38,031 nucleotides of DNA from Lachnospiraceae bacterium (GCA_021201665.1 JAJQEO010000067.1:1-38031), one strand, 5' to 3'. Numbered from the stretch's first letter, positions 15,519-24,803 are shown. Numbers and translations are program-made. Notes: generated from the sequence alone by a model not told the origin.

Positions 15519-15611
15519 CGCCCCAGGCATGCCATCATGCCCGGGGCGAGGCTAAAACCAGCTGCCGTCATAATATGATACAAGCGAAGCACGGAGCAAT
15601 CCGTAGTATCA
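15519..15611. repeat. Two intercistronic hairpins between GH3 and MBL genes
   Basis: The first inverted repeat is CGCCCCAGGCAT / ATGCCCGGGGCG (15519-15548, one mismatch, 6-nt loop). The second pairs TGATAC (15576-15581) with GTATCA (15606-15611) and inner ACGGA with TCCGT. Neither has a T tract on either strand, so they look like processing or stability elements rather than terminators. The second contains the GCGAAGC text also seen in other spacers of this window. Confidence 0.6.
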
Positions 15612-15656
15612 TGCCCTTTTGTCGCTCGAATCATAATATCATTCACATGCAAAATC

Positions 15657-17366
15657 TCAGAACTTCGCGCCCCAGATCCCGCAGAACGGATCGACCGGGT
15701 TGACGCCCTTGAATTCTGACCGGCCCATGATCTTTTCTACGACCTCGTCGATCACTTCCTCGTTCGGCGTGTAGGCGTTGATAAAGGTCTTCACCATCGG
15801 CGCGTCCACCAGATGATACGGGTTCGCGATGGAGATAAACATCGCAGGCACGTCATTTAAGAACCACGGTGCGTCCGCAGCCATCAGATGTACCCAGTCA
15901 ATCCGGCGCACGGACTGGTTGCTGGCCGTATCGATGCAGGCCACATAGATAGCCAGGTCAAATTTGCTCTTGATGTCCTCGACGCCGCCTTCAAACATCT
16001 CATAGAAGTCCAGGTTGCTGTAATCGAAAAGGGATACCTCAAAGCCTTCCTTTTCCAGCTTCGCCTTGATGCTGCCGGAAGCACCTTCGCCGTCCTTAAA
16101 TCCTCCGCCTATGCGGTCCTCCAGGAGGTACAGACGGATTTTCTTATATTTTTCCGGAGAAATCGGCAGCAGGGACTGCGTATCCTTTACCAGAGTCACA
16201 GCTTCATCAGCGCATTCTCTGGTCTGTTTTTTATGCTCTTCGCATCCAACTACCGCTAACGCCTCCTCGCCCGGCACCAGAGTCCCGGCCGCTTTCTTTG
16301 CCGGAAGTCCCATCGCCGCCTTCATAGCAAGCGTCCTGGTCACAGCCTCGTCTATGCGCTCCCAGGTCAGGCGTCCATCTGCCAGTGCGTCACGGACGAA
16401 CTGATAATCCTCACGGATATCCTTGTTAAACAGGATCATGTCGCAGCCAGAAGCGATCGCTGTCGGCACTGCCTCGCGTCTCGCCATCGGAGTGTTGAAG
16501 CCGATCATCGGCGTCGCGTCTGTGACGATCATTCCATTGTAGCCCAGCTTTCCTCTGAGCAGCCCCTGCAGAATCTCTTTGGAAAGGGTCGCCGGGAGAA
16601 TCTGCTCATCGGTCAGATCCGGATTGAAGAAGCGGCTGTACGCCGGCTGTAAAATATGGCCGACCATGATGGAGAGCGTCCCCGCGTCCACAACGGACTG
16701 CCAGATCTGTCCATAGGTCTCGTCCCATTTTTCCACAGACAGGCTGTTGACGGACGCCACCAGATGCTGGTCTCTTTCGTCCACGCCGTCGCCCGGAAAA
16801 TGCTTCACGGCTGCCGCTACGCCGTTGTCTCTTAAGCCTCTCAGCTGTTCCTTTACAAAGGAAATAATCCGCTCCTGGTTGGTGCCGAAGGTACGCACAT
16901 TGGTGATCGGATTGCGGTAATTCAGATCCAGGTCACAGATCGGGGAAAACGCCCAGTTACATCCGACCGCCTGCGCCTCCTTGCCCGCGATCGCGCCCAG
17001 CCGGTACGCGTTGACCGGGTTATCTGTAGCAGCCACGCCCATCGGGCGGGAGAAATAGGTACCGTCCGCGCAGATGCCGTTGCCGCCGGACTCCAGGTTC
17101 GCGCCAAACAAAAGCGGGATTCTGGATGTATTCTGGATCAGCGCGTGTGTCTTCTGCACCTCCGCCGCCGGCATCGGGCGATACAGCATAGCGCCCGGCT
17201 TGAATTCCTCCACAAATCCCTTCAAAAACTCCGGGGCCGTATTTCCTCCGATCGGGCAGAACAGCTGGCCGATCTTTTCCTCCTCTGTCATGGAAGCGAG
17301 GGTGTCCTCGACCCACTTTACGCCTTCCTCATCCAGAAAGAATGGATTCGCTTTTAAATCAATCAT
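15657..17366 (-). CDS. Glycoside hydrolase family 3 protein
   Basis: A GH3 enzyme with the NagZ-like N-terminal TIM barrel. Residues 188-201 read KHFPGDG followed by a short loop and RDQH, matching the KHFPGHG...DSH loop that supplies the acid/base Asp-His pair in bacterial beta-N-acetylglucosaminidases. The probable nucleophile Asp is in IVTDATPM (about residue 283). A C-terminal alpha/beta domain follows. There is no signal peptide, and the length of 569 residues is normal, with no low-complexity insert. The ATG at 17364-17366 follows AGGAGG closely. It lies downstream of the rhamnosidase gene with an 80-bp gap. It may remove beta-linked glucose or N-acetylhexosamine; the sequence alone does not decide. 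Confidence 0.82.
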   Translation of the reverse strand: MIDLKANPFFLDEEGVKWVEDTLASMTEEEKIGQLFCPIGGNTAPEFLKGFVEEFKPGAMLYRPMPAAEVQKTHALIQNTSRIPLLFGANLESGGNGICADGTYFSRPMGVAATDNPVNAYRLGAIAGKEAQAVGCNWAFSPICDLDLNYRNPITNVRTFGTNQERIISFVKEQLRGLRDNGVAAAVKHFPGDGVDERDQHLVASVNSLSVEKWDETYGQIWQSVVDAGTLSIMVGHILQPAYSRFFNPDLTDEQILPATLSKEILQGLLRGKLGYNGMIVTDATPMIGFNTPMARREAVPTAIASGCDMILFNKDIREDYQFVRDALADGRLTWERIDEAVTRTLAMKAAMGLPAKKAAGTLVPGEEALAVVGCEEHKKQTRECADEAVTLVKDTQSLLPISPEKYKKIRLYLLEDRIGGGFKDGEGASGSIKAKLEKEGFEVSLFDYSNLDFYEMFEGGVEDIKSKFDLAIYVACIDTASNQSVRRIDWVHLMAADAPWFLNDVPAMFISIANPYHLVDAPMVKTFINAYTPNEEVIDEVVEKIMGRSEFKGVNPVDPFCGIWGAKF

Positions 17367-17447
17367 CGTTTTTTCCTCCTGCGTCTAAAGTTTATATGAA
17401 TAATCTTATTGGTTCCCTGTTTGTTGAACATGCAACCTTTCCTGCCA

Positions 17448-20402
17448 TTAAGCCGGTACCACGACCAGCTCCGTGATTTCCTTAATCGCCGTCTCCAGTG
17501 CTGCCGGTTCAAACGGCAGGAAGCCCATATGTGAAAGCGCCTCGAGGGAGTTTGCCGCCATCTCCGGGTTGCCGGACATCGCGATGCCCGCCAGCGCCGG
17601 TGTGTATTTTCCTAAAATGCCGATCGCGTTCGGATCCTGGGCAAGTCTGCCGAGGGTCGTCTGGCGTGTATATGGCTTCCGATAATCGACTGTGGGCTGA
17701 TAGAGGAAATTATAAGCGCCTGCGGTGAGAACCATTTTCCCATCCGCATTTACGCTGATGCCTGCAGCATTCGCAGATGTGCAATCTCCTGATGCCATCG
17801 CAGCATCCGCGCCCTGGCAAGCTTCAGCACCATTCGCAGCATCCGCCGACGCAGAGCCTGCCGCAGAACCCGCTGCCGACGCCGCCTCGGCATCATACCC
17901 CGGCAGCTCCACCTCCGCCTCGCAGTTGAACGGAACTTCCAGATGTACCTTCATCCTTCCGTCCGCGCAGATCTCCCAGCTGCTCACATATTTGCCATTC
18001 ACAGATTCATATGTGCAGTCCACCTTCGGGATGCGGATGTCCGGATGCGGCGCAAGGATGGCGGTTTTGAAACCCGGCGTCAGGGGACGGATGCCCGCCA
18101 CATACGCATAGACAAATTCCATGACAGAGCCATAGGAATAGTGGTTCAGAGAATTCATGCCCGTGTCGCTGATCGTGCCGTCTTCGAACACAGAATTCCA
18201 GCGCTCCCAGATAGTCGTCGCGCCCAGGTTGACGCTGTAGAGCCAGCTCGGGAAGCCCTCTTTTAATAAGAAGTCATAGGCCAGCTCCACCATGCCCGCC
18301 TCCGCAAGCACGGTGCACAGAAGCGGCGCCCCCACAAAGCCGCCCTTGATCTGATTCAGATCCTGCTGCAGCCTTGCCCGGAACTGCGCCTTCAGCTTTT
18401 CACGATCCTGCCCCAGTCCAAACTTCATCGCGATCACAGCGGCACTCTGGGTATTGATTGCCAGCCTTCCGCTCGGCGTGAAGAATTCGTTGTAAATCGC
18501 CGCCTCGATCTTTTCCTCCAGATCGCCGTAGTGTGCCGCGTCCTCGGTCTTTCCCAGTACCTCGGCCATCTCGCGCACCATCTGCGTGGAGCGGTAATAA
18601 TACAGCGTGGATACGTAGGTGTCGTCCGTACTGCCCTTGAAGCTGCTCGGAGTCGGACCGTCCAGTGCCAGCCAGTCGCCAAAGGTATCCATAAAATCAA
18701 ACAGATAGGTGCGTCCCCGCTCCGCGTCCTGGCGGTCGATGTAATCCACCCAGCCCTTCATCATCGGATAGCAGTATTCCAGTTCCTTTTTATCGCCATA
18801 ATAGGTGTACATCGTGTACGGAAGGAAGGTCGCGATGTCGCCCCAAACGCTGCCCGCCGTCTCCTGATGTCCCATATTCGGGAGGAAATTCGGCATGCCG
18901 CCGCCCAAATACTCCTGCTCATCCTTCAGATCCTTGATGAACTTGTGGAAAAACGCTCTCGTATCCATATGGTAGCTCGCGGTCGGCGCGAACACCTGCG
19001 CGTCGCCCGTCCAGCCAAGGCGCTCGCTTCTCTGCGGGCAGTCGGTCGGCATGTCGATAAAGTTGGACTTCAGACCCCACACGGTATTTTCATACAGGCG
19101 GTTGATCTTTTCATTGCTGGTCGTGATAGTTCCGGTCCTGCGGATATCCGAGTAAAGCACACGCCCCATGAAATCCTCCGCCTTCAGCTCGCCGGCCCAT
19201 CCGGTCACACGGATATAGCGGAAGCCGAAGAAGGTAAAGTGCGGGCGCACGGTCTCTTTTCTGCCGTCTGACACATAGATAAACTGAGACTGTGCGTCAC
19301 GGTAATTGCCATTGTAGAAATTCCCCTTCTGCAGAATCTCACCGCAGTCCAGGACCACCTTCGTCCCAGCCGGAAGCTTCGCCTTAAATTCCACAAATCC
19401 GGCGAAGTTCTGGCCAAAGTCGAGCACCGTCTCCCCGGCCGGCGTCTGAATCACCTCTTTGACCGGGATTGATTCCTTCACCAGCACTGGAATACTGATG
19501 CGGTCCATCAGGTGGGATTTTACGAGATTTTTGGTCCCCTCGTCCGCAGTCGGATCGGTGAGCACCTCTACTGGTTTTTTCAGGTTTTCCTTCCCGTCCC
19601 ACAGTTGACGGTTCAACGTTTCTCCCAGATAAATGCCGGAATCCTCGATATCCGATCCATAATATTCCCAGCTGCCGTCGGTCGCGATCACCTCGTCCGT
19701 ACCGTCCGCGTACTCAATATGCAGCTCCGCGATCGCCGCCATGCGGTCGCCGTAATTGTTCGGCTGAAGCGCCAGGCCGAAAACCGACATATACCAGCCC
19801 TTTCCAAGCATAATTTCCAGGGTGTTTTCCGCCTTCAGGCACTCCTCCACCGGGAAGGTGATCACCTGAATATTCGTCTCATAATTATTGACATAGGGCG
19901 TCAGATATTCCTCGCCCAGCTTTTTTCCATTTAAATACGCCTCAAACATGCCCACACCGGAAATATAAAGTCGCGCACGGGCCACCTCTCCCTTAAGCGA
20001 AAAACTCTTTGTCATAACCGGGTGGAAAGTGTCCTCCTTCTGTGCGGCAATCCAGTCGGCCGTCCACGGCTCATCCATCTTGCCGGTCTCAAAGGTCTGC
20101 GTCTCGCTCACCGCCTCATCTCCGGCGTCTCCGGTCACGCAGACACGATAATAATAATTTATCCGCGGAGTCAGATTGAGCTCCAGCTCTTCCAGGTACT
20201 CCCCTCCCTGCTCCACCGACGCGCCCTCTACCCTGTAGAGGATGTCATCCTCCTCAAAATCCGCGCTTGTGCTCACCTCAATGACTGCGTTTGTCTGTTT
20301 TTTGCTCACGGTATCGCAGACATTCCAGGAGCAGGTAAGCCCCTCCATGCAATACCCCAATGGATTTTCAATTCCATTGATTCTGACATTTGTAATCTTC
20401 AT
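17448..20402 (-). CDS. Alpha-L-rhamnosidase, glycoside hydrolase family 78
   Basis: A GH78 enzyme releasing terminal alpha-L-rhamnose by an inverting mechanism. N-terminal fibronectin-like and beta-sandwich domains (the latter with LYISGVGMFEAYLNGKKLG) lead into the (alpha/alpha)6 barrel. The family motif DMPTDCPQRSERLGWTGDAQ holds the general-acid region near residue 460, followed by the TIWERWNS block that also belongs to the active site. The start is the ATG at 20400-20402 with GAGG upstream; the frame is open to 20549 but without support. There is no signal peptide, so it probably acts on imported rhamnosides. An Ala/Ser/Gly-rich loop (nt about 17740-17900) interrupts the C-terminal beta-domain and is unlike the rest of the protein. 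It is the first gene of the six-gene cluster, and gives the best clue to its substrate class, such as plant rhamnosyl glycosides. Confidence 0.92.
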   Translation of the reverse strand: MKITNVRINGIENPLGYCMEGLTCSWNVCDTVSKKQTNAVIEVSTSADFEEDDILYRVEGASVEQGGEYLEELELNLTPRINYYYRVCVTGDAGDEAVSETQTFETGKMDEPWTADWIAAQKEDTFHPVMTKSFSLKGEVARARLYISGVGMFEAYLNGKKLGEEYLTPYVNNYETNIQVITFPVEECLKAENTLEIMLGKGWYMSVFGLALQPNNYGDRMAAIAELHIEYADGTDEVIATDGSWEYYGSDIEDSGIYLGETLNRQLWDGKENLKKPVEVLTDPTADEGTKNLVKSHLMDRISIPVLVKESIPVKEVIQTPAGETVLDFGQNFAGFVEFKAKLPAGTKVVLDCGEILQKGNFYNGNYRDAQSQFIYVSDGRKETVRPHFTFFGFRYIRVTGWAGELKAEDFMGRVLYSDIRRTGTITTSNEKINRLYENTVWGLKSNFIDMPTDCPQRSERLGWTGDAQVFAPTASYHMDTRAFFHKFIKDLKDEQEYLGGGMPNFLPNMGHQETAGSVWGDIATFLPYTMYTYYGDKKELEYCYPMMKGWVDYIDRQDAERGRTYLFDFMDTFGDWLALDGPTPSSFKGSTDDTYVSTLYYYRSTQMVREMAEVLGKTEDAAHYGDLEEKIEAAIYNEFFTPSGRLAINTQSAAVIAMKFGLGQDREKLKAQFRARLQQDLNQIKGGFVGAPLLCTVLAEAGMVELAYDFLLKEGFPSWLYSVNLGATTIWERWNSVFEDGTISDTGMNSLNHYSYGSVMEFVYAYVAGIRPLTPGFKTAILAPHPDIRIPKVDCTYESVNGKYVSSWEICADGRMKVHLEVPFNCEAEVELPGYDAEAASAAGSAAGSASADAANGAEACQGADAAMASGDCTSANAAGISVNADGKMVLTAGAYNFLYQPTVDYRKPYTRQTTLGRLAQDPNAIGILGKYTPALAGIAMSGNPEMAANSLEALSHMGFLPFEPAALETAIKEITELVVVPA

Positions 20403-20663
20403 GATTATCCTCGCTTTCCATTTCCATTCCATTTCCCCGCATCTGTACAACGTGTGCCGCGTTTCGGCAGATTTCGGCTGATCCTGATAAAATGAGACCC
20501 GCGACCCGCGCAACGAAAATCGCTTCGTGAGCGCCGTCCAAACGCGCACATAAAAACTTATGATGCCAGTTTAGTAAATCACTGTCAAAATTTCCATGTT
20601 CTTTCTTTTAGTCAATCCGACTTATTTTCACACTTTTCCTTTTTCTCTTGCGCCCCTGCGCAT
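20403..20663 (-). promoter_or_regulatory. Leader and probable promoter region of the glycosidase cluster
   Basis: This non-coding stretch precedes the rhamnosidase gene on the minus strand. It contains TTGACA (20583-20588, read on the minus strand) as a possible -35 box, but no convincing -10 at the proper distance. A short hairpin (ACGAA / TTCGT near 20514-20529) lies in the leader. No operator or riboswitch was recognised. Confidence 0.3.
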
Positions 20664-20709
20664 AAAAAAACCGCCCTCCCGACAGCTTTTGCCATCAGAA
20701 GAGCGGTTT
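20664..20709 (-). terminator. Rho-independent terminator after the serine recombinase
   Basis: Read on the minus strand, AAACCGC pairs with GCGGTTT across a loop of about 28 nt that has some internal pairing, and a run of seven T follows (the A run at 20664-20670). It lies about 120 bp beyond the recombinase stop and separates that gene from the glycosidase cluster. Confidence 0.7.
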
Positions 20710-20831
20710 CCCGGCTCATTATAAAATCGCTTATGACAATCTCTCCGTAATCTCCAGCCCGGCAACCAGCACACTGGTGCTGTCCTTTCTGCGTTCTCTA
20801 TCGCCTCTGAATGATATAGTGCGTATAACAA

Positions 20832-21542
20832 TCACAACGCCTCCCCTCCATGTTTTGCGGCTTCGGATCCAGCCTCAATTCGTTCTTCGTTTCCCCCGTT
20901 ATCCAGTTTTGTGGCCGTTAGCAGACCGCGTCCGTTCGTTTCTGTCTCTGTGCCCTCTTCCGCCCGCGCTTCACTCACCCACCTCCGAAAGGTAGCCCTG
21001 CTGATGTTCAGCCGGGCGGCGGCACCTGTAACGGTTAAAGCCCCTCGCTCGTAGTCCGCTTTTACTTTCTGGAATTCTTCCGGATCCTGTTTGGACGGGG
21101 AGCCGAATTTAACGCCTCTTTCCTGTGCCGCCCGAATCCCTTCGCTCTGTCTCCTGCGGCGGAGAATTCTCTGATTCCGCTCTGCATACTTCAAAACATC
21201 CAGCACAAGCTCCGAAACGAACTGCCCGTTTAACGCCTTCGCCGTATCCGGGAGCCGCATATCCAGAACAACGATTGCCGTATCATGGTCCTTCGTAATT
21301 TTTTCCCACTTAACAAGAATGTCATCATAGCTGTCCCCCAGGCGGTCAAGACTTTTCAATACGACCGTATCCCCTGGTCTGATCCTCTCCAATAGCAGAT
21401 GGTAGGCCGGAAATCCTGCGTCCTCCTGTTTATCCTTATAAACACAGGACTCGTCAACACCATATTCCCGTATTGCAAGGATCTGTTTCTCCACGCTCTG
21501 GTTGTCTGATTCCCTTACGTAACCGTAAATTGTGTTGTTCAT
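20832..21542 (-). CDS. Small serine recombinase (resolvase/invertase type)
   Basis: The N-terminal catalytic domain begins IYGYVRESDNQSVEKQ. Ser12 aligns with the nucleophile of the YxRVS motif, and LKSLDRLGDSYDDIL supplies the conserved Arg of the DRLGRS block, here DRLGDS. A helix-turn-helix follows (about residues 165-190, GAAARLNISRATFRRWV), as in Tn3-type resolvases and DNA invertases. A 45-residue charged tail of Glu, Thr and Asn is unusual for the family. At 236 residues it is of the small type, not a large serine integrase. It lies 158 bp downstream of the helicase gene on the same strand. Its recombination site may be the direct repeats just upstream of its start. The partner element it acted on is not evident. 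Confidence 0.88.
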   Translation of the reverse strand: MNNTIYGYVRESDNQSVEKQILAIREYGVDESCVYKDKQEDAGFPAYHLLLERIRPGDTVVLKSLDRLGDSYDDILVKWEKITKDHDTAIVVLDMRLPDTAKALNGQFVSELVLDVLKYAERNQRILRRRRQSEGIRAAQERGVKFGSPSKQDPEEFQKVKADYERGALTVTGAAARLNISRATFRRWVSEARAEEGTETETNGRGLLTATKLDNGGNEERIEAGSEAAKHGGEAL

Positions 21543-21546
21543 ACCG

Positions 21547-21664
21547 TCTTCAATCCTTTTCTGAAATCTTACGCATGCCGGGAGCTCTTCCGGATCTTTC
21601 AGAGATGTTTTACCATCTGCTAATCTTCAATCCTTTTCTGAAACCATACGCATGCCGGGAGCTC
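21547..21664. repeat. 41-bp direct repeats upstream of the serine recombinase
   Basis: Positions 21547-21587 and 21624-21664 are 41-bp direct copies that differ at only a few bases; both contain TCTTCAATCCTTTTCTGAAA and ACGCATGCCGGGAGCTC. They occupy most of the gap between helicase and recombinase genes, where a resolvase often has its res site. The second copy continues into the palindrome GGGAGCTCCC. Confidence 0.8.
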
Positions 21665-21700
21665 CCGCACCCATCCATCATACATACCATCCATCATGCT

Positions 21701-24670
21701 TCATACATATATGCATGGTCTTTTGCTTTTGGAAACGCAGGCACAAATATCCTGTGACGCCTTTTTCGCGTCCCTCCAGTCGATCCCAAGCCCCTCCAGC
21801 ATCCGGATTTGCTCCCCACTCAAGGATCCTTTCCTTTTCGCACTGCGCTGCCGGGAGACCCATGCATACAGAAGGCCGCCGCTCTTTCCGCGGTAATCGT
21901 GCGGAATGTTTTTCAGACCGCCATGCTCTTCCGCATATAAAACCGCGTCCTGATACATCTGCATCCATAGCTTCTGGAGCTTTTCTTCCTGCGATACCTG
22001 CTCCTTCACCGGCAGTTCAGACAGCATCTCCGCCTGCTCCCGGCTCAGTTTTCCGGCTGCAAGGTACTGCCTCTGCCTTGCCAGCCAGTTCCCGATCGGG
22101 ACGCCGTCTACCACTGTGCCGTACGGGATATCCAGGGTGCCCTTTTCCTGATACCAGGCCTTCACCAGCGCGAAACGGCTTTCCCAGGCATCTGCCTGCC
22201 AGTCCCCGCTGATGGCATCCAGACGTTTGACGCGTTCCCTGCTAAGCTTCCCCTTTTTGTACAGGCAGCGCTGCCTCTGCATCCATACGCCCAGCTTGCA
22301 GCCGTTCTCCGCCACATAACCTGTCGGAACCTGCAGGTTCCCATGCTCCTTTAAATAATCCGCCGCTGCCTGGAAGCCTTTCTCCCATTTGTCGTCAGCC
22401 CGGTTACCCCAGGCCATGCCGATTGCGTCCAGGCGGCGCACCTGCTCTTCAGTGGGCGCTGTTCCCTTTGCCGTCCCTGCCCGCAGGGCCCTGGTCCGAT
22501 AGACCCAGGTGCCAAGGCGTATCCCATCCTCCGTCACATATCCGGGCGGGACGTCCAGGTTTCGGTGTTCCCGATAGTAGTTGTAGGCCGCCGCGTAATT
22601 CCGTTCCCAGTAATAATCCAGTACGTCCCAGACCATTCCCAGGTCATTCAGTTTTTGTATCCGGTCAGCGGATAAGCACATCTGGCGTCCGCCGGCACTC
22701 TTCCAGGCACGCAGGTCAGAAAGCCAGCCGCCCAGCGCGACCCCTTCCCCGTCCACATATTTTGCCGGGACGTTCAGGTCGCCGTATTTCTCCCTGTACC
22801 GCCTGGCCGCCGCGTAATTCCGCTCCCATTTGATGTCCGCCGCCGCTTCCCAGGCCATGCCGATGGAATCCAGCCTGCGGATGCGATCTTCCGAAAGTGT
22901 ACCTGGCAGCTGTCCTTTGCGGATTCTCCTCTGGTTGGAAATCCAGTTCCCGAGGGCGTAACCATCCGCCGTGACATACCGGCACGGCACCTGCAGGTTC
23001 CCATTCTCCTCATAAAAAGCCTTTGCCTGCTCAAACATCAAATCCCAGGACGCGGATAACGTGTCATTCAGCTTATTGAACAGCTCCCGGCAGTCGTGAA
23101 CCTCATCAATGATCCGGAAGTGGTCGTTTATAATCAGCTCCTCCTCGCCCAGGCTGCGGTAATAGGAAGTCACCAGCTGCATCTCCTCCTCCACCGAATC
23201 GATGCTCCAGATGGCCTCTATATTCGAGACTATGTCGAAGATATCGGCGGTGCCTTTCCCACCGACTTTATCAGCGGTTTCTTCTCTGTCGACTTTATCG
23301 GCAGTGCTTTCTCCGCCGGCTTTACAAGTCGTTCCATCCTTGCCGACTTCGCGGCTGGCAGTGTCTCCATTCCCATCGGAAGGCAATCCTTTGCTGGCGG
23401 ACAGAGCCCGCCCGATCTGCTGCTTGTAGACGATCGGGGAGACCGTCGGCCGCAGGAGGATCACCCCGCTGACGCCTTCCACGTGGATTCCTTCGTTCAG
23501 CGCGTCAATACAGTAAAGGAGCCGCAGGTGCGTGTCATCGTTATCATTCCTGAAATCATCAAACGCCTTGTCCGCCCCCGGGTCGTTGGAATAGAGGGAG
23601 TAAACGTGCGGATTCGGATCCACTTTCGCAAACCAGTCCAGATGCTCCAGCATTTCATCCATATGCTCCTTGCTCGAACAGAACACAAGGTACTTCCCGG
23701 TCCGGTTGCTCATATGCTTATCGAAAACCACATCCAGTCCGTCCGCCATCTCCAGGGTACGGCGCAGCGCTTCCAGGTAGCGGTCGCACTCGTCACGGAC
23801 AAGCTTGCTCCTGCACTGGCGGATGCGCTGCTCATACTTTTCCAGATCCTTTTTCCAGGAATAGACAGAAAGCACATATTTGGGCGGGTTTAAAATACCC
23901 CTGACGATTGCTTCGCCAAGGGTCATCTCTGATGCGATATTTCCGTTAAAAAGCTCATCCGCCATATCCCTCTGGTTGTCCAGGTAGCGGATGTTAGTCG
24001 CCGACAGGCCGAGGATGGGGACATCCGGGAATGCTGCCAGCAGACGCTGCACGCCCTGCCCCCAGCACCTTGCGCCGCAGCGGTGGAACTCGTCCAGGAT
24101 AATAAAGGATGGAGCAGCCTTCGGCACAGAAGCTTCTTCTGCGTGGTTCGGCAGGTTCGGATAGCCCGACTGTTCTGCATGGTCCAGCAGGTTCGGCTCC
24201 CCCCGCCGTTCTGTGTGGTCCGGCAGGTTCGGCTGCACCGGCTGTTCTGAATGGTTCGGCCGATCTGGCTGGCCTGGCCGTTCTGCGTGGTCCGATCGGT
24301 TCGGCTGCACCAGCCGTTCTGCGTGATCCGGCAGGTTCGGATCGGAGGATGCTCCCAAAGAATTCTCCGTGCAGATATCAGCGATCCTGGTATCATCCAT
24401 CAGCATAAGCTTCGCGTAAGTACAGAAGGTAATGTTCTGCGGAACCTCGCCGGCCGCCGCTTTCAGATTTTCCATCTGTGTCTTAAAAATATATTCCGAC
24501 GGTGAAAGCCAGAGAACCGGCTTATCCGGATGATCCGCACACAGCCGGAAGGCAATAAACGACTTGCCGGTCCCTGTCGGATGGATCACCGCCGCTTTCC
24601 CAGTCCGCTCCATCATATCCGCAGCAGCGTCATACGCTGACTGATTGTGTTCATATAGTTCAACCTTCAA
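21701..24670 (-). CDS. DEAD/DEAH-type helicase with six helicase-associated (HA) domains
   Basis: A superfamily 2 helicase: motif I HPTGTGKS, motif II DEFH (about residues 193-196 from this start) and motif III SAT in GLSATN. The second RecA-like domain includes NEGIHVEGVSGVILLRPT and QQIGRAL. From nt about 23050 to 21770 there are six HA repeats of about 65-72 residues, each with a Trp at the start, L(Q/D/N)VP in the middle, (L/I)GxW and ending in a conserved Trp. Such domains are thought to bind nucleic acid. The TTG at 24668-24670 has GGAGG eight bases upstream; the GTG at 24677-24679 overlaps that site and is less likely. Two inserts are unusual: 12-residue repeats before motif II and 9-residue repeats after motif VI. 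It may belong to a mobile or defence island with the recombinase, but this is inference. Confidence 0.87.
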   Translation of the reverse strand: MKVELYEHNQSAYDAAADMMERTGKAAVIHPTGTGKSFIAFRLCADHPDKPVLWLSPSEYIFKTQMENLKAAAGEVPQNITFCTYAKLMLMDDTRIADICTENSLGASSDPNLPDHAERLVQPNRSDHAERPGQPDRPNHSEQPVQPNLPDHTERRGEPNLLDHAEQSGYPNLPNHAEEASVPKAAPSFIILDEFHRCGARCWGQGVQRLLAAFPDVPILGLSATNIRYLDNQRDMADELFNGNIASEMTLGEAIVRGILNPPKYVLSVYSWKKDLEKYEQRIRQCRSKLVRDECDRYLEALRRTLEMADGLDVVFDKHMSNRTGKYLVFCSSKEHMDEMLEHLDWFAKVDPNPHVYSLYSNDPGADKAFDDFRNDNDDTHLRLLYCIDALNEGIHVEGVSGVILLRPTVSPIVYKQQIGRALSASKGLPSDGNGDTASREVGKDGTTCKAGGESTADKVDREETADKVGGKGTADIFDIVSNIEAIWSIDSVEEEMQLVTSYYRSLGEEELIINDHFRIIDEVHDCRELFNKLNDTLSASWDLMFEQAKAFYEENGNLQVPCRYVTADGYALGNWISNQRRIRKGQLPGTLSEDRIRRLDSIGMAWEAAADIKWERNYAAARRYREKYGDLNVPAKYVDGEGVALGGWLSDLRAWKSAGGRQMCLSADRIQKLNDLGMVWDVLDYYWERNYAAAYNYYREHRNLDVPPGYVTEDGIRLGTWVYRTRALRAGTAKGTAPTEEQVRRLDAIGMAWGNRADDKWEKGFQAAADYLKEHGNLQVPTGYVAENGCKLGVWMQRQRCLYKKGKLSRERVKRLDAISGDWQADAWESRFALVKAWYQEKGTLDIPYGTVVDGVPIGNWLARQRQYLAAGKLSREQAEMLSELPVKEQVSQEEKLQKLWMQMYQDAVLYAEEHGGLKNIPHDYRGKSGGLLYAWVSRQRSAKRKGSLSGEQIRMLEGLGIDWRDAKKASQDICACVSKSKRPCIYV
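23240..23400 (-). repeat. 27-bp in-frame repeat in the helicase gene
   Basis: Three consecutive 27-bp units encode variants of the 9-residue motif ADKVGGKGT (ADKVDREET, CKAGGEST...). They interrupt the segment just after motif VI (QQIGRAL) and before IFDIVSNIEAI, which are close together in related helicases. The insert is rich in Gly, Asp, Lys and Thr. Confidence 0.75.
24134..24346 (-). repeat. 36-bp in-frame minisatellite in the helicase gene
   Basis: About six imperfect units of 36 bp encode a 12-residue motif of the form DHAERxxQPNLP between the first RecA-domain strand region and the DEFH box. The unit length matches the GH2 and TIR/TPR minisatellites although the sequences are unrelated. 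Confidence 0.9.
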
Positions 24671-24803
24671 GGTTCTCACCTCCGTCCAAAGGCTTTAATA
24701 AACAGCCGCATACTCTTCATAGCAATCCGCAAATCAATCGGATAGGGGAACGCTTCGTTCCGATCTGTCCTAAACGCGTGCCACCGGCACGCAGGACCGT
24801 TTA

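Noticed and set aside
15510..15656. Terminator between the GH3 and MBL genes
   Set aside because: Two good hairpins exist but neither is followed by a T tract on either strand.
20628..20831. Minus-strand ORF of 67 codons after the serine recombinase
   Set aside because: It runs through the recombinase terminator, has atypical composition (Arg, Trp, Cys) and no ribosome binding site.
24134..24346. CRISPR-like 36-bp periodicity in the helicase
   Set aside because: The repeats are tandem, translated in frame and lack spacers.
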